This document shows positions 11,584-22,684 of a DNA stretch of 64,000 nucleotides, one piece after another (the first letter of the stretch is position 1; every line of letters begins with the position of its first letter). The stretch spans positions 806,001 to 870,000 of the forward strand of contig JBAOKB010000147.1 in the NCBI GenBank assembly GCA_037044905.1, in the 5' to 3' direction. Position numbers and translations under genes: made by a program. Source of the DNA: Hortaea werneckii. Its lineage: Eukaryota; Ascomycota; Dothideomycetes; Mycosphaerellales; Teratosphaeriaceae. The notes beneath the pieces are model-generated. The model saw nothing but the letters and a program-made list of their open reading frames with translations, ran no database searches and was not told the DNA's origin.

Positions 11584-12432
11584 ATGGGTAAAGTATGTTG
11601 TCATGCCCCACATCACTAAAGCCTTCAATGCATGCAGCGGCAGCATCATTGGATCAGGCCAGAAAACCGTTACGTGTCCCTTGACACTAACACGACCCAG
11701 GTCAAATATATCCTCCTCGACTGCGACAATACCCTTTGCCAGTCTGAGCGCCTTGCCTTTGAAGCTTGCGCTGAATTGACCAACGAGGTGCTGGAGAAGC
11801 ATGGCTTGCCCGACCGTTACGATGTCGACAGCCTCCTCGAGGACTTCGTCGGCAACAACTTCCGCAACATGCTAGTCCTGCTGCAGAAGAAGCATGACTT
11901 CCAGATGAAGCAGGACGAGGTTGACGACTTCGTCAGCCGCGAGCTGGGCAAGGTCACGCAGAAGCTGAGTGAGAAGTGCGTCGAGTGTCCCGGCGTCACT
12001 GAGCAACTTGAGTGGGCGAAGAGCCAGGGCTACCCAATGGCTGTCGTCTCGACCTCAGCTAAGCCACGCGTCATTGCATCGCTTCAGAAGACCAATTTGC
12101 TGCGCTTCTTCCCGGAGGAGCACGTCTACTCTGCTGCCACCTCCCTCAACCCGCCATCCTCCAAGCCTGATCCCGCCATCTACCTCCACGCTTGCAAGGA
12201 GCTCGGTGTAAAGCCTGAGGAGACTCTCACGGTCGAGGACAGCAAGTCCGGGGCCACAGCGGCCATGCGCGCTGGGATTCCGATCATTGCCTATGTCGGC
12301 ATCTACAAGATTGAGGAGGGCGAGCAGAAGCAGAACCAGATGGCTCAGCTGCTGACCGAACAGACCAAGGCAAACACAGTCATGTACGACTGGAAGGAGT
12401 TTCCAAAATGCGTCAAGCAGATTGAGGCATAG
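11584..12432 (+). CDS. HAD-superfamily hydrolase (subfamily IA), probable small-molecule phosphatase
   Basis: Haloacid-dehalogenase-type phosphohydrolase; the substrate cannot be told from sequence. Two exons. Exon 1 is only nine bases (11584-11592, Met-Gly-Lys). The intron is 11593-11700 (108 nt, GTATGT donor, CACTAACAC branch region, CCCAG acceptor). Exon 2 is 11701-12432. The protein has 246 residues. Motif I is LLDCDNTL (Asp10 and Asp12 as nucleophile and acid/base), followed by a helical cap. Motif II is AVVSTSAKPR, motif III the Lys of SSKPDPAIYLHA, and motif IV TVEDSKSGATAA. This is the order seen in beta-phosphoglucomutase-like and phosphoglycolate-phosphatase-like enzymes. Without the tiny first exon the frame would lack a sensible start, and splicing puts the Asp motif at the usual distance from the N-terminus. 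No frame breaks. Confidence 0.88.
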
Positions 12433-13355
12433 GCTCATCATCCCAACTGCCATGCGTTACGAGTTTTTAAGATACCACGAAGCGACGGCGTTGCTCATGG
12501 TGTTATTTCGGCTGTGATTTTCTCCCCATGTTTATGGAGGACTGGGCTCACTGGCGGGGCGTTAACTTCCAAGGTGCTGTGGAACAGAATGCTGTAGCTA
12601 GCTTCGATAGAAGAATGGCAATGAAATGGCAGCTCTCATATTGCGGCAAAAAAAGCAATGTCTATGTCGGACCAGTGGTTCTGGACATTGTCAAACTTAT
12701 GAAAAGGTATCTCTCAGGCAAACTCCTCTCCACAGCGGAAGGACAAGCGTCAACCTAAGCTTTTACCATCTGACCGACGTGAGTATAATCTTTCTTAGCT
12801 TTTGCTTACGCCCGTCGAAGAATGAACGCCTTCCAGTCGGGCTCGCGCTCTGGCTTTGCTTAATCTGGTTGGAGACGCAGCGAGTTTGTGTTCAATGATG
12901 AGATACATTTTATTGTCCCACATGCAGAGCAGATTGCCGAGGCAAGCTGTCGTTCTCAAACAAGCAGGCGGAAGCGCTCCATCCTGGCAACCGGTTGCTG
13001 GAACCGCGCCGTTGGATCTTCCCCACGGAGACTTCTCCACAACTTCCCCCCAATCTCCGCCTTTCCGGACCTCTAATGACGATGACGAAGGTTGACGAGT
13101 CGAACCCATCGTGACAGATCCACCATCTCGGACTGGCGGCGCGTATGCTCCTACGGGCCTTCCAAATCCAGCTCGCCGACATCTCGGAGAGCGAGAAATG
13201 GCGCGGACGATCTCTAAACTCTCTTGCCAGTAGCTTGTCTCGCCTTGGGAGGCTCGGAGGTAAGTATCATACGTTCTTCCTCCCTCTTGGTATACTCTTG
13301 TTTCCTCTCGCTCTCGCTACCGCGTCGCTGAAAGGATTGCGGACATCCCCCCATC
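12433..13355 (+). other. Intergenic region
   Basis: About 920 bp containing the HAD gene 3' region and the promoter and 5' leader of the Ato-type transporter. A GTAAGT at about 13260 followed by AG near 13334 could bound a 5' UTR intron, but nothing proves it. No gene recognised. Confidence 0.4.
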
Positions 13356-14263
13356 ATGCCTTCCTCATCAGGTTCCAGCCACGCGGAGCACAGAGAGTCG
13401 GCTACGCAGCGTCAAGGCTATGGTGACTATGGCGGTAACCCCCTCGCCCACGTCAACACTGGTGAATCCGCCCGGCTTCCAGCTTTTGGTGGTGCTTTCC
13501 AGCCTGGTCTCTACAGGCCGCCGAAGTCCCGAATCGCCAATCCGGCACCATTGGGTCTCGCTGGCTTCGCCTTGACAACCTTCCTTCTCTCTCTGATCAA
13601 TCTTGGGACGAGAGGATTGTCGTCGCCGAGTATCGTCATCGGACCGGCTTTCGCGTATGGCGGGTTGATTCAGTTGCTTGCGGGCATGTGGGATATTGCA
13701 GTGGGCAACGGTGAGTTACGAAATCAACTACTACTCATGCCATTCTCCGCCTAACGAAAATTCACAGTCTTCGGTGGCTGCGCTCTAAGCTCATACGGCG
13801 GGTTCTGGATCGGTCTCGCCATCATCCTCACGCCTGGAGGCTTCCGAGTGGAAAGCACATACCAAAACTCCACCTCGATCAACGACTTCTACCTGGCCTT
13901 TTCCTTCTACCTCTATGCCTGGATGATCTTCACTTTCATCATCTGGCTCTGCACCCTCAAGTCGACGGTGGCATTCAGCAGCCTTTTGTTCACGGTCTGG
14001 ATTACGTTCTTGCTTTTGGCGACTAGCTACTACGTTGCACCAACGCAGGGGGGTGAGCCGAACGTGCCGTTGACGAGGGCTGGCGGTGCGTTTGGCATTG
14101 TCGCTTCTTTCATCGCTTGGTGGAATATGTTGGCAGGAATTGCAGACCCGAGCAATTCGCTGTTCTTGTGCCTGTTTTCCACTTCCCCTGGAGTGACAAG
14201 GGGAGGGAGCAGCGCAGGGAGAAGGCTGAAAAAAGACCTGCTACTAATGGGGATCAGGTATAA
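13356..14263 (+). CDS. GPR1/FUN34/YaaH (Ato) family acetate transporter, one frame break
   Basis: Plasma-membrane acetate/ammonia-linked transporter family (yeast Ato1-3/Ady2, Aspergillus AcpA). After a polar N-terminus, the family signature NPAPLGLAGFALTTFLLS starts the first of about six membrane segments. FAYGGLIQLLAGMWDIAVGN follows, and later FLLLATSYYV and AWWNMLAGIADPSNS. Exon 1 ends at 13710, the intron is 13711-13767 (57 nt, GTGAGT donor, CTAAC branch, CACAG acceptor), and Val is split across the junction. Near 14164-14168 a single missing G (GG read as G) shifts the frame just after the last helix. Corrected, the protein continues VPVFHFPWSDKGREQRREKA and stops at 14263, matching the usual short charged C-tail. 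Uncorrected, the frame runs to 14369 with an implausible tail. About 283 residues. Confidence 0.88.
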
Positions 14264-15442
14264 TGACTGTAGTGAAGATACACCTGTACAGACTACAGTG
14301 ATGTCTTATTTGGGGGTATCTGACATGCAGATTCATGCCTCCTCAGCCTACAACTTTCAACCCAAATAACCAATGAGTGATCCGCAACAGGACTTGACGC
14401 GCTACAACGTTCGGTTGTAGCAATTTGCATCTGGTAGTCACAGCGTTTTGCTAGCGGTCCTTCCAATACTTACTTGATTCTTGCCCTAAGCACTACAACC
14501 GAGGTCAGCAAAGTGCATCTTGATCCATCACTTTTGAAGCTCGCTTACCCTAACACACATCTTCTCCATGTAGATAGTATTTATGCGTTTTGGTATCTTG
14601 GAGGCCGCAAGGCGGAAAGCCTCATCAACTAGCGCTTTAGTCAGTACAACGTGTTGGTTGCGCTTCTGTAAGGCTTTCTGCGAAGGCTGAATACGTTTGA
14701 CCGTCAAATTGCTCGCGGCCTTTGCTTTTCGTCGGATGGCTTAGTGAAGGTGAGTTGAGCGCGAGGCATTGCTCTGTCCAGGTCGCGGATACGGGCACAT
14801 CGGTATGGCCTAATTTACGCTGCATGGTGTCCTGCCATATCTTTTACCCTCGTGTGACCTTGCCTTAGCGCTCTCGTCAGTCGTCACAAATAACATTTTC
14901 CTGGGTCAGATTTTACCTGTTTGATGTATTGCTCGACTTTCAAAGGGTCCCGAGGAAAGACTTCCCGCAACGCCGCGAGTACCTTGCGTCCCAATCTTCT
15001 TTCTGGAGAGATTGAAGCCCATCACGTCTATGCTTTCTGTTTGTCACGATCGTATTTTCGACGAAGCTAAAGAAGTCAGGATGTTGTCTGCTGACTCTGG
15101 AAAATTCAATTCTGGACAGCGCCGCCGACACCTTCGTCCGACCCGACATCTTTAACGTAGCTTGTTACAGACAGAATTGTGATTGCGGCCACCTTTTGAA
15201 TGTGCGACAAGCGCCGATTGCGATCTCATGCATCTTGTAACACCCTACATGCATGCATATCGACCAATGATAGCCTGCGGAGTATCAAGCGAGAAGCGGA
15301 GACATTTGAGATGCACGAAGGCGGGAGGTGGCAAAATGGACTTTTCATCTTCAAGGAAACAAGCAGAAACTCCGAACTACCAAACAATCTATCACCATCA
15401 TGAAATACAATGCACTTGCGATAATGCGCCCAGCGCACTCGC
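14264..15442. other. Intergenic region between convergent genes
   Basis: About 1.2 kb between the 3' ends of the Ato gene (+) and the LPMO-like gene (-). Apart from a short hairpin (listed separately) I see only short frames without protein features. Confidence 0.5.
14401..14421. repeat. Perfect 8-bp inverted repeat (hairpin)
   Basis: GCTACAAC and GTTGTAGC flank a five-base loop (GTTCG). It lies about 140 bp past the Ato stop codon and could form a stem-loop in a 3' UTR. Eight-base inverted repeats also arise by chance at this scale, so function is unproven. Confidence 0.35.
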
Positions 15443-16178
15443 TTACTCCTCAGCGGCGGCCCTTGGGCTAAAGTCCCTCGGGTGCGGCCTGGAGAATTCC
15501 TCGGCATCAGCATCCCTCTTGGAGTTCGAGCTGCTCAGCGTGAAATCGATGCAGCTCTCGTACGTCTGATCGATGTCAGGCGCGTCCCAGTACATCTGGA
15601 TAGCACACTGGCCCTCCTCGGCACACTGGTCGCCCAGGTTCGTCGGCATCTTGACGCTGAAGTTCTGCTGGCTGTCCTGGATAGGAGAGGATGTTGGGGC
15701 GTAGTTGTCCCACTTCTTGAGGTTCTTGGCGATCACTTTGCCGTTGGGCGAGGATGTGTCGATGATGGAGACGTTCGCATGGCCGGTGTGGGGGGCCACG
15801 ATTGTGAAGGTCAGGTCGACAGATTGGCCGGGAGTGTAGGATTGGACGTTGCTAGGAACGTTGTCAGATATGAACCATGCGATTGATTCAACTGGAATAG
15901 ACTCACTCCTTGTTGTCGGCGTATTTCATGCCCTTGCATTTCCAAAGATGGCACTCGTCTGGGTTGTAGTCGTCCTGATTCGCAACGACTTGCTGCAGGC
16001 CTTGGATGTTGCCATTGATGCTGCCCTTCATGTTGTAATAGGCCTGCATACCACATGCATCCTGGAACGCAGTCCCCGGTTGACGGCCCTCTGGCTTGGT
16101 GAAGTAGCCGTGAGCATTGGCAAGAGATGCCATGCTGGAGAAGGTGGCCACGGCTGGCCAGAAGAGCGCTGTTGACAT
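15443..16178 (-). CDS. Secreted LPMO-like protein (copper histidine-brace candidate)
   Basis: Two exons: 16178-15907 and 15851-15443. The intron is 15906-15852 (55 nt, GTGAGT donor, CCTAG acceptor) and splits an Asp codon. The precursor is 226 residues. A 22-residue signal peptide (MSTALFWPAVATFSS, ending LANA) leaves His as residue 1 of the mature chain (HGYFTKPEGRQPG), the position of the copper-binding N-terminal His in lytic polysaccharide monooxygenases. A second His occurs in VAPHTGHANVSI, matching the G-H-x-N pattern of the other brace ligand. WDAPDIDQTYESCIDF near the end supplies an aromatic residue and a Cys. The last 30 residues are charged, with a KR site, and may be trimmed. I recognise the chitin-binding/LPMO fold but cannot assign an AA family. 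Substrate unknown. Confidence 0.75.
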
Positions 16179-16390
16179 GCATGTTGGAGCTTGTGTATGG
16201 AGTTGACGGACTCGATAAAGTACGACTTGATTCTCTTGCCTTCTAAAAAAAAAAAGAGCAACCGGTGCTCAACGAAATGAATGTACTGAACGAATGTTTT
16301 GCTCACAGAGCAGAGGAGAGAGGTAATGCAAAAGGTCTAGGACTGTTGATGAAAGAGCAAAAGATGAAGTGAGAAGCGTCTACGCTCACC

Positions 16391-16396
16391 TATATA
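16391..16396 (-). promoter_or_regulatory. Possible TATA box of the LPMO-like gene
   Basis: TATATA in the context CTTATATAGG on the minus strand, about 213 bp upstream of the LPMO-like start codon. The intervening leader is pyrimidine-rich and A/T-tracted. Placement suits a core promoter with a long 5' UTR, but this is inferred from sequence only. Confidence 0.35.
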
Positions 16397-16672
16397 AGTA
16401 TTGGTAGGCAGGCCGTTCCAGCTTTGCAGCTTCCGATCTTTAATTTATCTTCGAACGCCATCGCCTTACAAGGTCTCGGATGCTGCACGGCAGTGCTATA
16501 CCAAGGCACGCCCTTACGACGCTTGTGTTCGAGACGATTGCTTAGCCTGTCTGCCAAGGCCGCGTTCAATGGCGTGTCGCTCATATACATGAGGTTTATC
16601 AGAAAGCAAATCCAAGTCAGGCTGCGTCAAATAGATTGATGTCCTGTATCGCATTTGCGAAGCGAGGTGATT

Positions 16673-17689
16673 CTAGAGTACCATGGGTTTTGTGACGGAG
16701 ACTTGAGAAGGGGAGGCAGCCAGAAGTCGACGATGCGACAAGCCAAGTGGAGATCTTTCATGGCTTTTCATTTTGCCTATCTGAAGCACACAAAGGTTGT
16801 CGGAAGGACATGCTCGGTCAATTGCCTTGCTTCTCACCAAGCTCCATCTGCTCCATGTCCTGGATGCTTCATCCTTGTACTCTTCACGCCACCTGCTTTG
16901 GGGCTGGCGTTCATATACAATGTCGCCCATGGTCCACATCATGCGTCTGCGATCGGTGTCCCAACTCACGTCGTTATCTGGACACATCACGTAGAACTTC
17001 CCGTCTGACATCTTTTTGTACAAGAAATCAGCGACCTGCTCTGGTGACCACGCGCCGTCTGGCTTGTTTGATGTCTTTCCTCCGCCTGTTAATCCCGTGA
17101 AGGTCCAGCCGGGTACCAGTAAATGGACTGATGTAGCTGGCGACGACTTGGCAAGGTCGTAAGAGAGATGCTCGGCGATTGTCTTGATCGCACTCTTGCT
17201 TGCATTGTATGCAGGATTGCCAGGTGGGTTCGTGATGCCTTGCTTACTGCCAGTCACCACGATTGCTTTCTGCTGGCCACTGTTGTTTTCAAAATGTGGG
17301 AAGAAAGCATTGATACCGTTGAGGACGCCAAAGAAGTTAACGTCAAATATCTTGTGGAAGTACGCACTGTCAGTCCAGTCGCCCTTTAATCCGATACCGG
17401 CATTGAGGTGTAGGAAATCGAGTTTCTTTCCGCCCTTCTCAACACTGTCTCTCAAAGCGGACCAGTCAGCCATGGAGGCGACGTCCATGACATGACCTTC
17501 AACCTTGCTGGATACAGAAGCAGCTAGCGAAGATTGAGCCTGGCTTAATTTGTCGCTATCATTGTCTATCAGGATGAGATCCATCGAATGCGAGGCGCAT
17601 AGTTTCGCGACGGCCAGGCCAACGCCCGACGCCGAGCCGGTGATGAGTGCGGTTGCCCCAGTGCGGAAGACAGACGCCGGAGCGGACAT
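16673..17689 (-). CDS. Short-chain dehydrogenase/reductase (classical SDR)
   Basis: NAD(P)-dependent oxidoreductase with a Rossmann fold; the substrate cannot be inferred. The nucleotide-binding glycine motif TGSASGVGLAVA is near residue 17, an acidic residue follows beta-2 (LILIDNDSDK), and LHLNAGIG is the NAG motif. VVTGSKQG carries the catalytic Ser region and YNASKSAIKT holds the YxxxK pair. The frame opens at 17689 and runs 338 residues, but after RWREEYKDEA the tail is unlike relatives, which end soon after this motif. One inserted or lost base near 16865 would instead give IQDMEQMELGEKQGN and a stop at 16818 (about 290 residues), which I think is the true end. Divergent from the GBD/FH3 gene. 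Confidence 0.82.
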   Translation of the reverse strand: MSAPASVFRTGATALITGSASGVGLAVAKLCASHSMDLILIDNDSDKLSQAQSSLAASVSSKVEGHVMDVASMADWSALRDSVEKGGKKLDFLHLNAGIGLKGDWTDSAYFHKIFDVNFFGVLNGINAFFPHFENNSGQQKAIVVTGSKQGITNPPGNPAYNASKSAIKTIAEHLSYDLAKSSPATSVHLLVPGWTFTGLTGGGKTSNKPDGAWSPEQVADFLYKKMSDGKFYVMCPDNDVSWDTDRRRMMWTMGDIVYERQPQSRWREEYKDEASRTWSRWSLVRSKAIDRACPSDNLCVLQIGKMKSHERSPLGLSHRRLLAASPSQVSVTKPMVL

Positions 17690-18216
17690 GGTGATAAGAT
17701 GTGGTGTAGTGTACAGTAATGCCTAAGAACAAGTGCCATGCAATGGAGCAGAGTGCACATATACCCAGCGGCTATCGCAGTTTAATGTTCCGCCATGACG
17801 TGGGGCGTTTCCCCGATCTCGTGCGCTTCCATTGCTATAGCTCCGTTCCGCGTTCAGTCCGGCATGTGTCACCCGCAGGAAGAGCTCTATAGTAAAGTCA
17901 TGCCTGTATATCACAGCCCAAGAAATCCATCGATGATGATCAGGGTCAGCAGTACATGATCGCTCTGGCCTCACGCGAGGAACGCAAATTGTGTCGAGGC
18001 AGGCAAGCATGTGAACGAGTAGAGGGTGGCCCGCGTCGGCTTTGGGTGCGGTTGCTGGGCAACGGAAAGCCGGGCCCTGGGATGTAAACACTCAGGTCTA
18101 TCAACGCCTATAGTGCTATTACTACTAGCTCGAGCCTACCCGAGCTGTTGCAGACAAGACGACCGCTACTTTGAAGTGCTCATGAGAAGTATCAGTAACT
18201 TTTGAATGCTTGCTTC
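17690..18216. other. Divergent promoter region
   Basis: About 530 bp between the start of the SDR gene (-) and the GBD/FH3 gene (+). It must hold both promoters. No gene, RNA or repeat recognised. Confidence 0.45.
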
Positions 18217-20952
18217 ATGATCATGGACAGCGCGATCAAAAGCCCCGACGGAGAGCGGCCTGCTCATCGCCGCAATGTTTCCTCGAAATCCAACATACTC
18301 AGGTCTTTTGTCTCGCCAAAGTCCAGACCAGCTTCTCCAGAGCGTAACAAGAACCCGGCTATGAGAACCAAATCTGTGCCTCTTCTCCCTCCTGACCACC
18401 CTCACGCCGGCAAAGGAAAGGTCCTAGGTGAACGGCAAGGCAATGTACAGTCTCCACCGTCATCACCAAGTAAAGTCCGCCCAAAAGCGTGGCTGCTCCG
18501 AAGATCACCCCGTGCATATCCCGACCAAAACCAAAGACGGCCCCAGCTCGCCAAAGAAATCCAAATCCTCTACCAGTCTTTCCACCATGTTCGCCAAGAT
18601 GAACCGCTCTAGCAGAGATCTGTCAGCTCAGATCCAGAGGGACAAGGAAAACACTACCCCACCAACACGTGAGAAGAAGTCAATGGATACGCCCATATGG
18701 GCGAGATACTCGTCAAACCTGCAGGACGATGACAGGCCCAAGGCGAGAGACAGCAAAGTCATTGAAGACGAAATCACCAGGTACACACCCCAAGAGTACT
18801 CGCCTTCGAAGCAAAGAAACTTCAACGGTACCTTATCCCAGTCGAATGCTCAGCCGACCTTGAACAGTCGGCCACAGAGCTCGTATGGAGGTGCTGCGGA
18901 AAGCTTGGTTGGTGCAGTCACCAGGCGCGTTAGCGGAAACAGATCAAGTACGGAAGCAAGGCGATCGGAGGACTCCGGGTCCCGCCAGAACAAAGAAGGC
19001 ACCCGGCGAGTGTCAGGTGAACGTCCAGTGCTAAGTCGCTGGAAGAGTAACAGCAATGGAGAGCGCCATGCCAGTGGCAGCAGCTGCGAGCAAGACCCAG
19101 CGAAGGAGAAGATCAATGTTGCAAAGAGAGGCGGAAGGGTTATGGCTGCCGTAGCAGCGCTACAGGGCAAGAGTAAGACGGAGCACTTGAAGCAAGAGCC
19201 AGAACTCGACCAGAAGACTGTCGACGAAGCATTTGAGACTGTGCTCGACTCGAGGAACATACCCGAGCCCATGCGGCAGAAGATGCGGTCATTGACACTT
19301 CGGGTGAAAGCGGATTTTATCAAGCAAGACCAAGGCCTCAAGACGGCTGGTAGCAGCCCTACCGGCAGTGTCAGCAACACCAATGCTGCTGCTGCTACAC
19401 CAGAAGACGCGGCCGCGAGGCCTGCACTTGAACGAAAGTCAACCGAAGATGATGGTAGGACAACAAAAAGGTCAAGGACGCGAAGTCGCAACTTCACGTT
19501 CGGTAGGAGTGATAAGCGCAGTGACGCATCGCCATCCAAGAAGAACCGGTCTCGCAGTCGAGGCAGACCAAACTCGACACTTTTCTCAGGTGACGAGGCA
19601 GATGCAGTAACGCCTGCAGCTACGACCACAACCACGTCGAAGCCCTTCGCCTCCCTGGGCCGCAAGAGTGGCAAGCCGGCAGCACCAGCAGACTATATCA
19701 GCTACCTGGAAAAGCATCGAGATCTTGCGAAACTTGACGACGAGCGACTGCACAAGCTTCGACTTCTTCTGCGAAACGAGACTGTAGCATGGGTCGACAA
19801 CTTCGTGTCGCTTGGCGGCATGGGGCAGATTGTGGACTTGCTCCAACGCATCATGGCCGTCGAATGGCGGGAGGACCATGAGGACAAGCTCTTGCATGAA
19901 GCGCTGCTTTGTTTGAAGGGTCTTTGCACTACTGAGCGTGCGATGATCGAGCTCGACAAGGTCGCCAATGAGCTGTTTCCTGCTCTGATTCAGATGCTTT
20001 TCGATGAGGAGAAGAAGGGCCCTGCTGAATACACGACCCGCAGTATCATTGTGACTGTGCTATGTAAGTGGATATGCGCATCGCAAGCAGGAACAATACT
20101 CGTACTGACAGGACAATAGTCAACTTCCTTGCTGATGGACAGGCTCGGCGTCACAGGCGTTAGAACACAGGGCCCAACGGGTCCTATCCTACCTCCGTGA
20201 GCAGAAGAACGACGACCAACAACCAGTAGGCTTTGTGCTCAATATGCACATGCCGCGACCGTACAAGTCGTGGTCTCGGGAAGTGACGAACGTCACGAAG
20301 GAAGTTTTCTGGATCTTCTTACACCATCTGAATGTGGTGCCTCTGCCTCGACCTGGATCAGGTCAAGGTGCCGCAGCAGCAAACATTGAGGGCGCAAATT
20401 ACGAGGAGCGACAAAAGGTGCTCGCTGCGACGTACTCTCAGCGCCACTTCCCTGGCTCCCGGCCACCGGTTCCAGCAGCACCGTACATTGGTGGCGTGGA
20501 GTGGGATGCTACGACCTATATTACTGCACATCTCGACCTTTTGAATGGCCTCATTGCCTCACTCCCCACAGCATCAGCAAGAAACGTATTGCGTGACGAG
20601 CTACAAGCCTCCGGCTTCGAGAGAGTCATGGGTGCCACACTGAGGACCTGCAAGGAGAAGTTCTACTCTGGGGTTCATGACGGCTTGCGCGCCTGGGTCG
20701 CAGCGGCGGCGGAGGATGGCTGGGACACTAAGTATGTCCGCGAAGGTCCGACGCAGGAGGAGCAAGCGGACAAGGCGAAGAAATTCCTCTCCAGCCCAAA
20801 GAAGAGCCCAAAGAAAGGAGACGAGGCGCCGAAGCTAGACAACATGAAAGTGGAAGCGTTGCCCAAAGCTCAGCCTGAATCTGGGCATGGGTGCAGAAGT
20901 GAAGTCGAGGGCTGCAGCCCAGGATAATGATGATGACGGTTGGCTTGGATGA
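18217..20952 (+). CDS. Formin-like GTPase-binding (GBD/FH3) domain protein lacking FH1/FH2, frame broken
   Basis: The N-terminal half is basic, Ser/Arg-rich and probably disordered (SPKSRPASPERNKNPAMRTK, later KRGGRVMAAVAALQGK). The armadillo-like GBD/FH3 region of formins follows: PADYISYLEKHRDL, LRNETVAWVDNFVSLGGMGQ, LHEALLCLKGLCTTERA (about 19690-19935), then EVFWIFLHHLNVV and a helical C-terminal part. It ends in an acidic tail with no FH1 polyproline or FH2 actin domain. Such a protein would bind Rho-type GTPases without nucleating actin; this is inference. One intron at 20064-20119 (56 nt, GTAAGT donor, CTGAC branch). Breaks are inferred near 18472 (extra A), 20143 (missing base) and 20880 (extra base). 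The last restores the tail AAAQDNDDDGWLG and a stop at 20952. Start is the ATG at 18217 or 18223. Confidence 0.72.
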
Positions 20953-21097
20953 CTTATGATTTACATGATTTCGCGTGTGATGGGACGGTTGGTGTTGGAT
21001 GGGGAACAAAAATTTCGTATCGCTTTCGACGGGGTGCATCTGCACGGGGCTGGAAAGGACTTGTATTTCTTCTCGGCACAGCTCTAATGATGACCAT

Positions 21098-22346
21098 CTA
21101 GTTTACTATCACGCTATCCGCGCTCACCACCGTCTTGCCGAGTTTGACCGTCCACAATGATGAAACGCCAAATATGACCAGTGTGTTCCCAGCTAAAGCG
21201 AAGTTCGCAATAGGTATCCCCGAAGCTGCTGCCACCTCACTTTGGAAGTAAGCGGCGTTGAACAACCCGATGACTCTGCCTTTGCAATTCCTCACAACTA
21301 CCCCCTCACTCTCCGCGGTCCAGACATTCCCATCATCGTCCACGTGAATACCGTCCGCGATGCCCTCACGAACCAGTCCGAACACCCTCCGATTGACGGG
21401 GAACACCTCCTCTGTCAGATCGTATTTGTAAATGTAAGGACCAAGCCAGTTCTGCGCTGCAGGCCCGACAGGTGGGTTATAGGGAGTTTGAGGAACGAAC
21501 GTCGATGTACTATCAGTGACGTAGAGCGACTTCATGTCTGGGCTCACCCGGACTCCATTGGGTTGAATCTCGTTCCTACTGATCACAGGCAGGAGTAGGT
21601 TCTCCTGAGGGTCCCATCGCCATACGCCGACAGGGAGCTGCGGAGTTTGGAAGTTATCCGGGTATGAGAGAAAACCGTAGAAAGGGTCTGTGAAGAACAG
21701 ATATCGATCGTTTCCCTTCGTCGTCCAAACCACGTCGTCCGGGAAGTTGAAAGGGGAGGCCGAAGTAGGAGTTCACCACTGTTTCAACTTCTACCGTTCG
21801 AGGATCGACACTGATGATCCCACCGTTATAGGTCTCGTTGGCTGAAGATGGGTATGTAGCGATCCAGACTTTGCTGTCGAAATAGTAGGCCCCATTAGGG
21901 TTGATGATTGGCTTTGAAGTGCCGTTCAATTCATATAACGTGTTGGTCGATAGATCAAGGACCGTGATGTAGCCGGATATAGTCGAGGCTTGATATATTG
22001 ACGATGTGAACCAGACTTCGTTGAGCTCTGGAATCCAGACGCCAGCTTCGTAGGCGAAAAGCGTTTGCCGGTTGTCGATAAGTCCTGTCCGTGGCTCCTC
22101 GCCGATAATGTCTAGGAAAGAATCGTCGTAAGCAATAAAGGGTGCTGTATTCGCTTTTTGGAGCAAGCTGTTGATGCTGGAGTTCGAGATTCTTGTGCCG
22201 TTTACGAAGCTCTGGTCCACGTTTCCAGAGAAGTCGCTCGGAAGAAGATAAGTATACTCGTAAGGAATGCGAACAGTTCGGTTTCCTGCTTGACTAGGGC
22301 CAATAAAGGCGCCACATAGTAGGACAAGGCTGACAATTGAAGCCAT
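21098..22346 (-). CDS. Secreted SMP-30/gluconolactonase-like beta-propeller protein, one frame break
   Basis: Signal peptide MASIVSLVLLCGAFIGPSQA, then several N-glycosylation sequons (GNRTV, NGTRISNSS, NGTSK), fitting secretion. The middle and end match the SMP-30/gluconolactonase/LRE-like propeller: FPDDVVWTTKGNDRYLFFTD, QPNGVRVSPDMKSLYVTDS and ADGIHVDDDGNVWTAESEG, where the Asn and Asp residues typically bind the metal. The N-terminal part (22346 to about 21753) and the remainder are in different frames. One extra T in the minus-strand run opposite 21750-21752 explains it, since removing it reads GLPFNFPDDVVW. Corrected length is about 415 residues. Members hydrolyse sugar lactones or related esters, but the substrate here cannot be inferred. 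It is followed by the thioesterase gene on the same strand. Confidence 0.82.
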
Positions 22347-22684
22347 GGCTTATGGTCTCCTTGTTAAGCATGAGAGGTGTTGCATGCAGCCCAATGTAGC
22401 CTTTTCAAGAACTTAGCATGCTCGGTGAGCATAGCAAAGTGCTGCATCTATACAGCGATGACATTGTGATCGACTTCCGGACTTTGATGCGCGCGACCCA
22501 CTACAACAACTACTCTAGTCAGAGATCAACGTAAAGCATTTTCTTTTTCCGGTAATTGCAAGAACGTGGAACTGAAGCTAAAGCGCAGCTTATGATTCAG
22601 CAAACAATCACCATGCCAAAGTCCAAACGATTAACCAGGTGGGTTAATTGTGTATGCACGTGTGATGGCGAAAAGGAAACATTG
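22347..22684. other. Short intergenic region
   Basis: About 340 bp holding the promoter of the gluconolactonase-like gene and the 3' end of the thioesterase gene. Nothing else seen. Confidence 0.45.
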
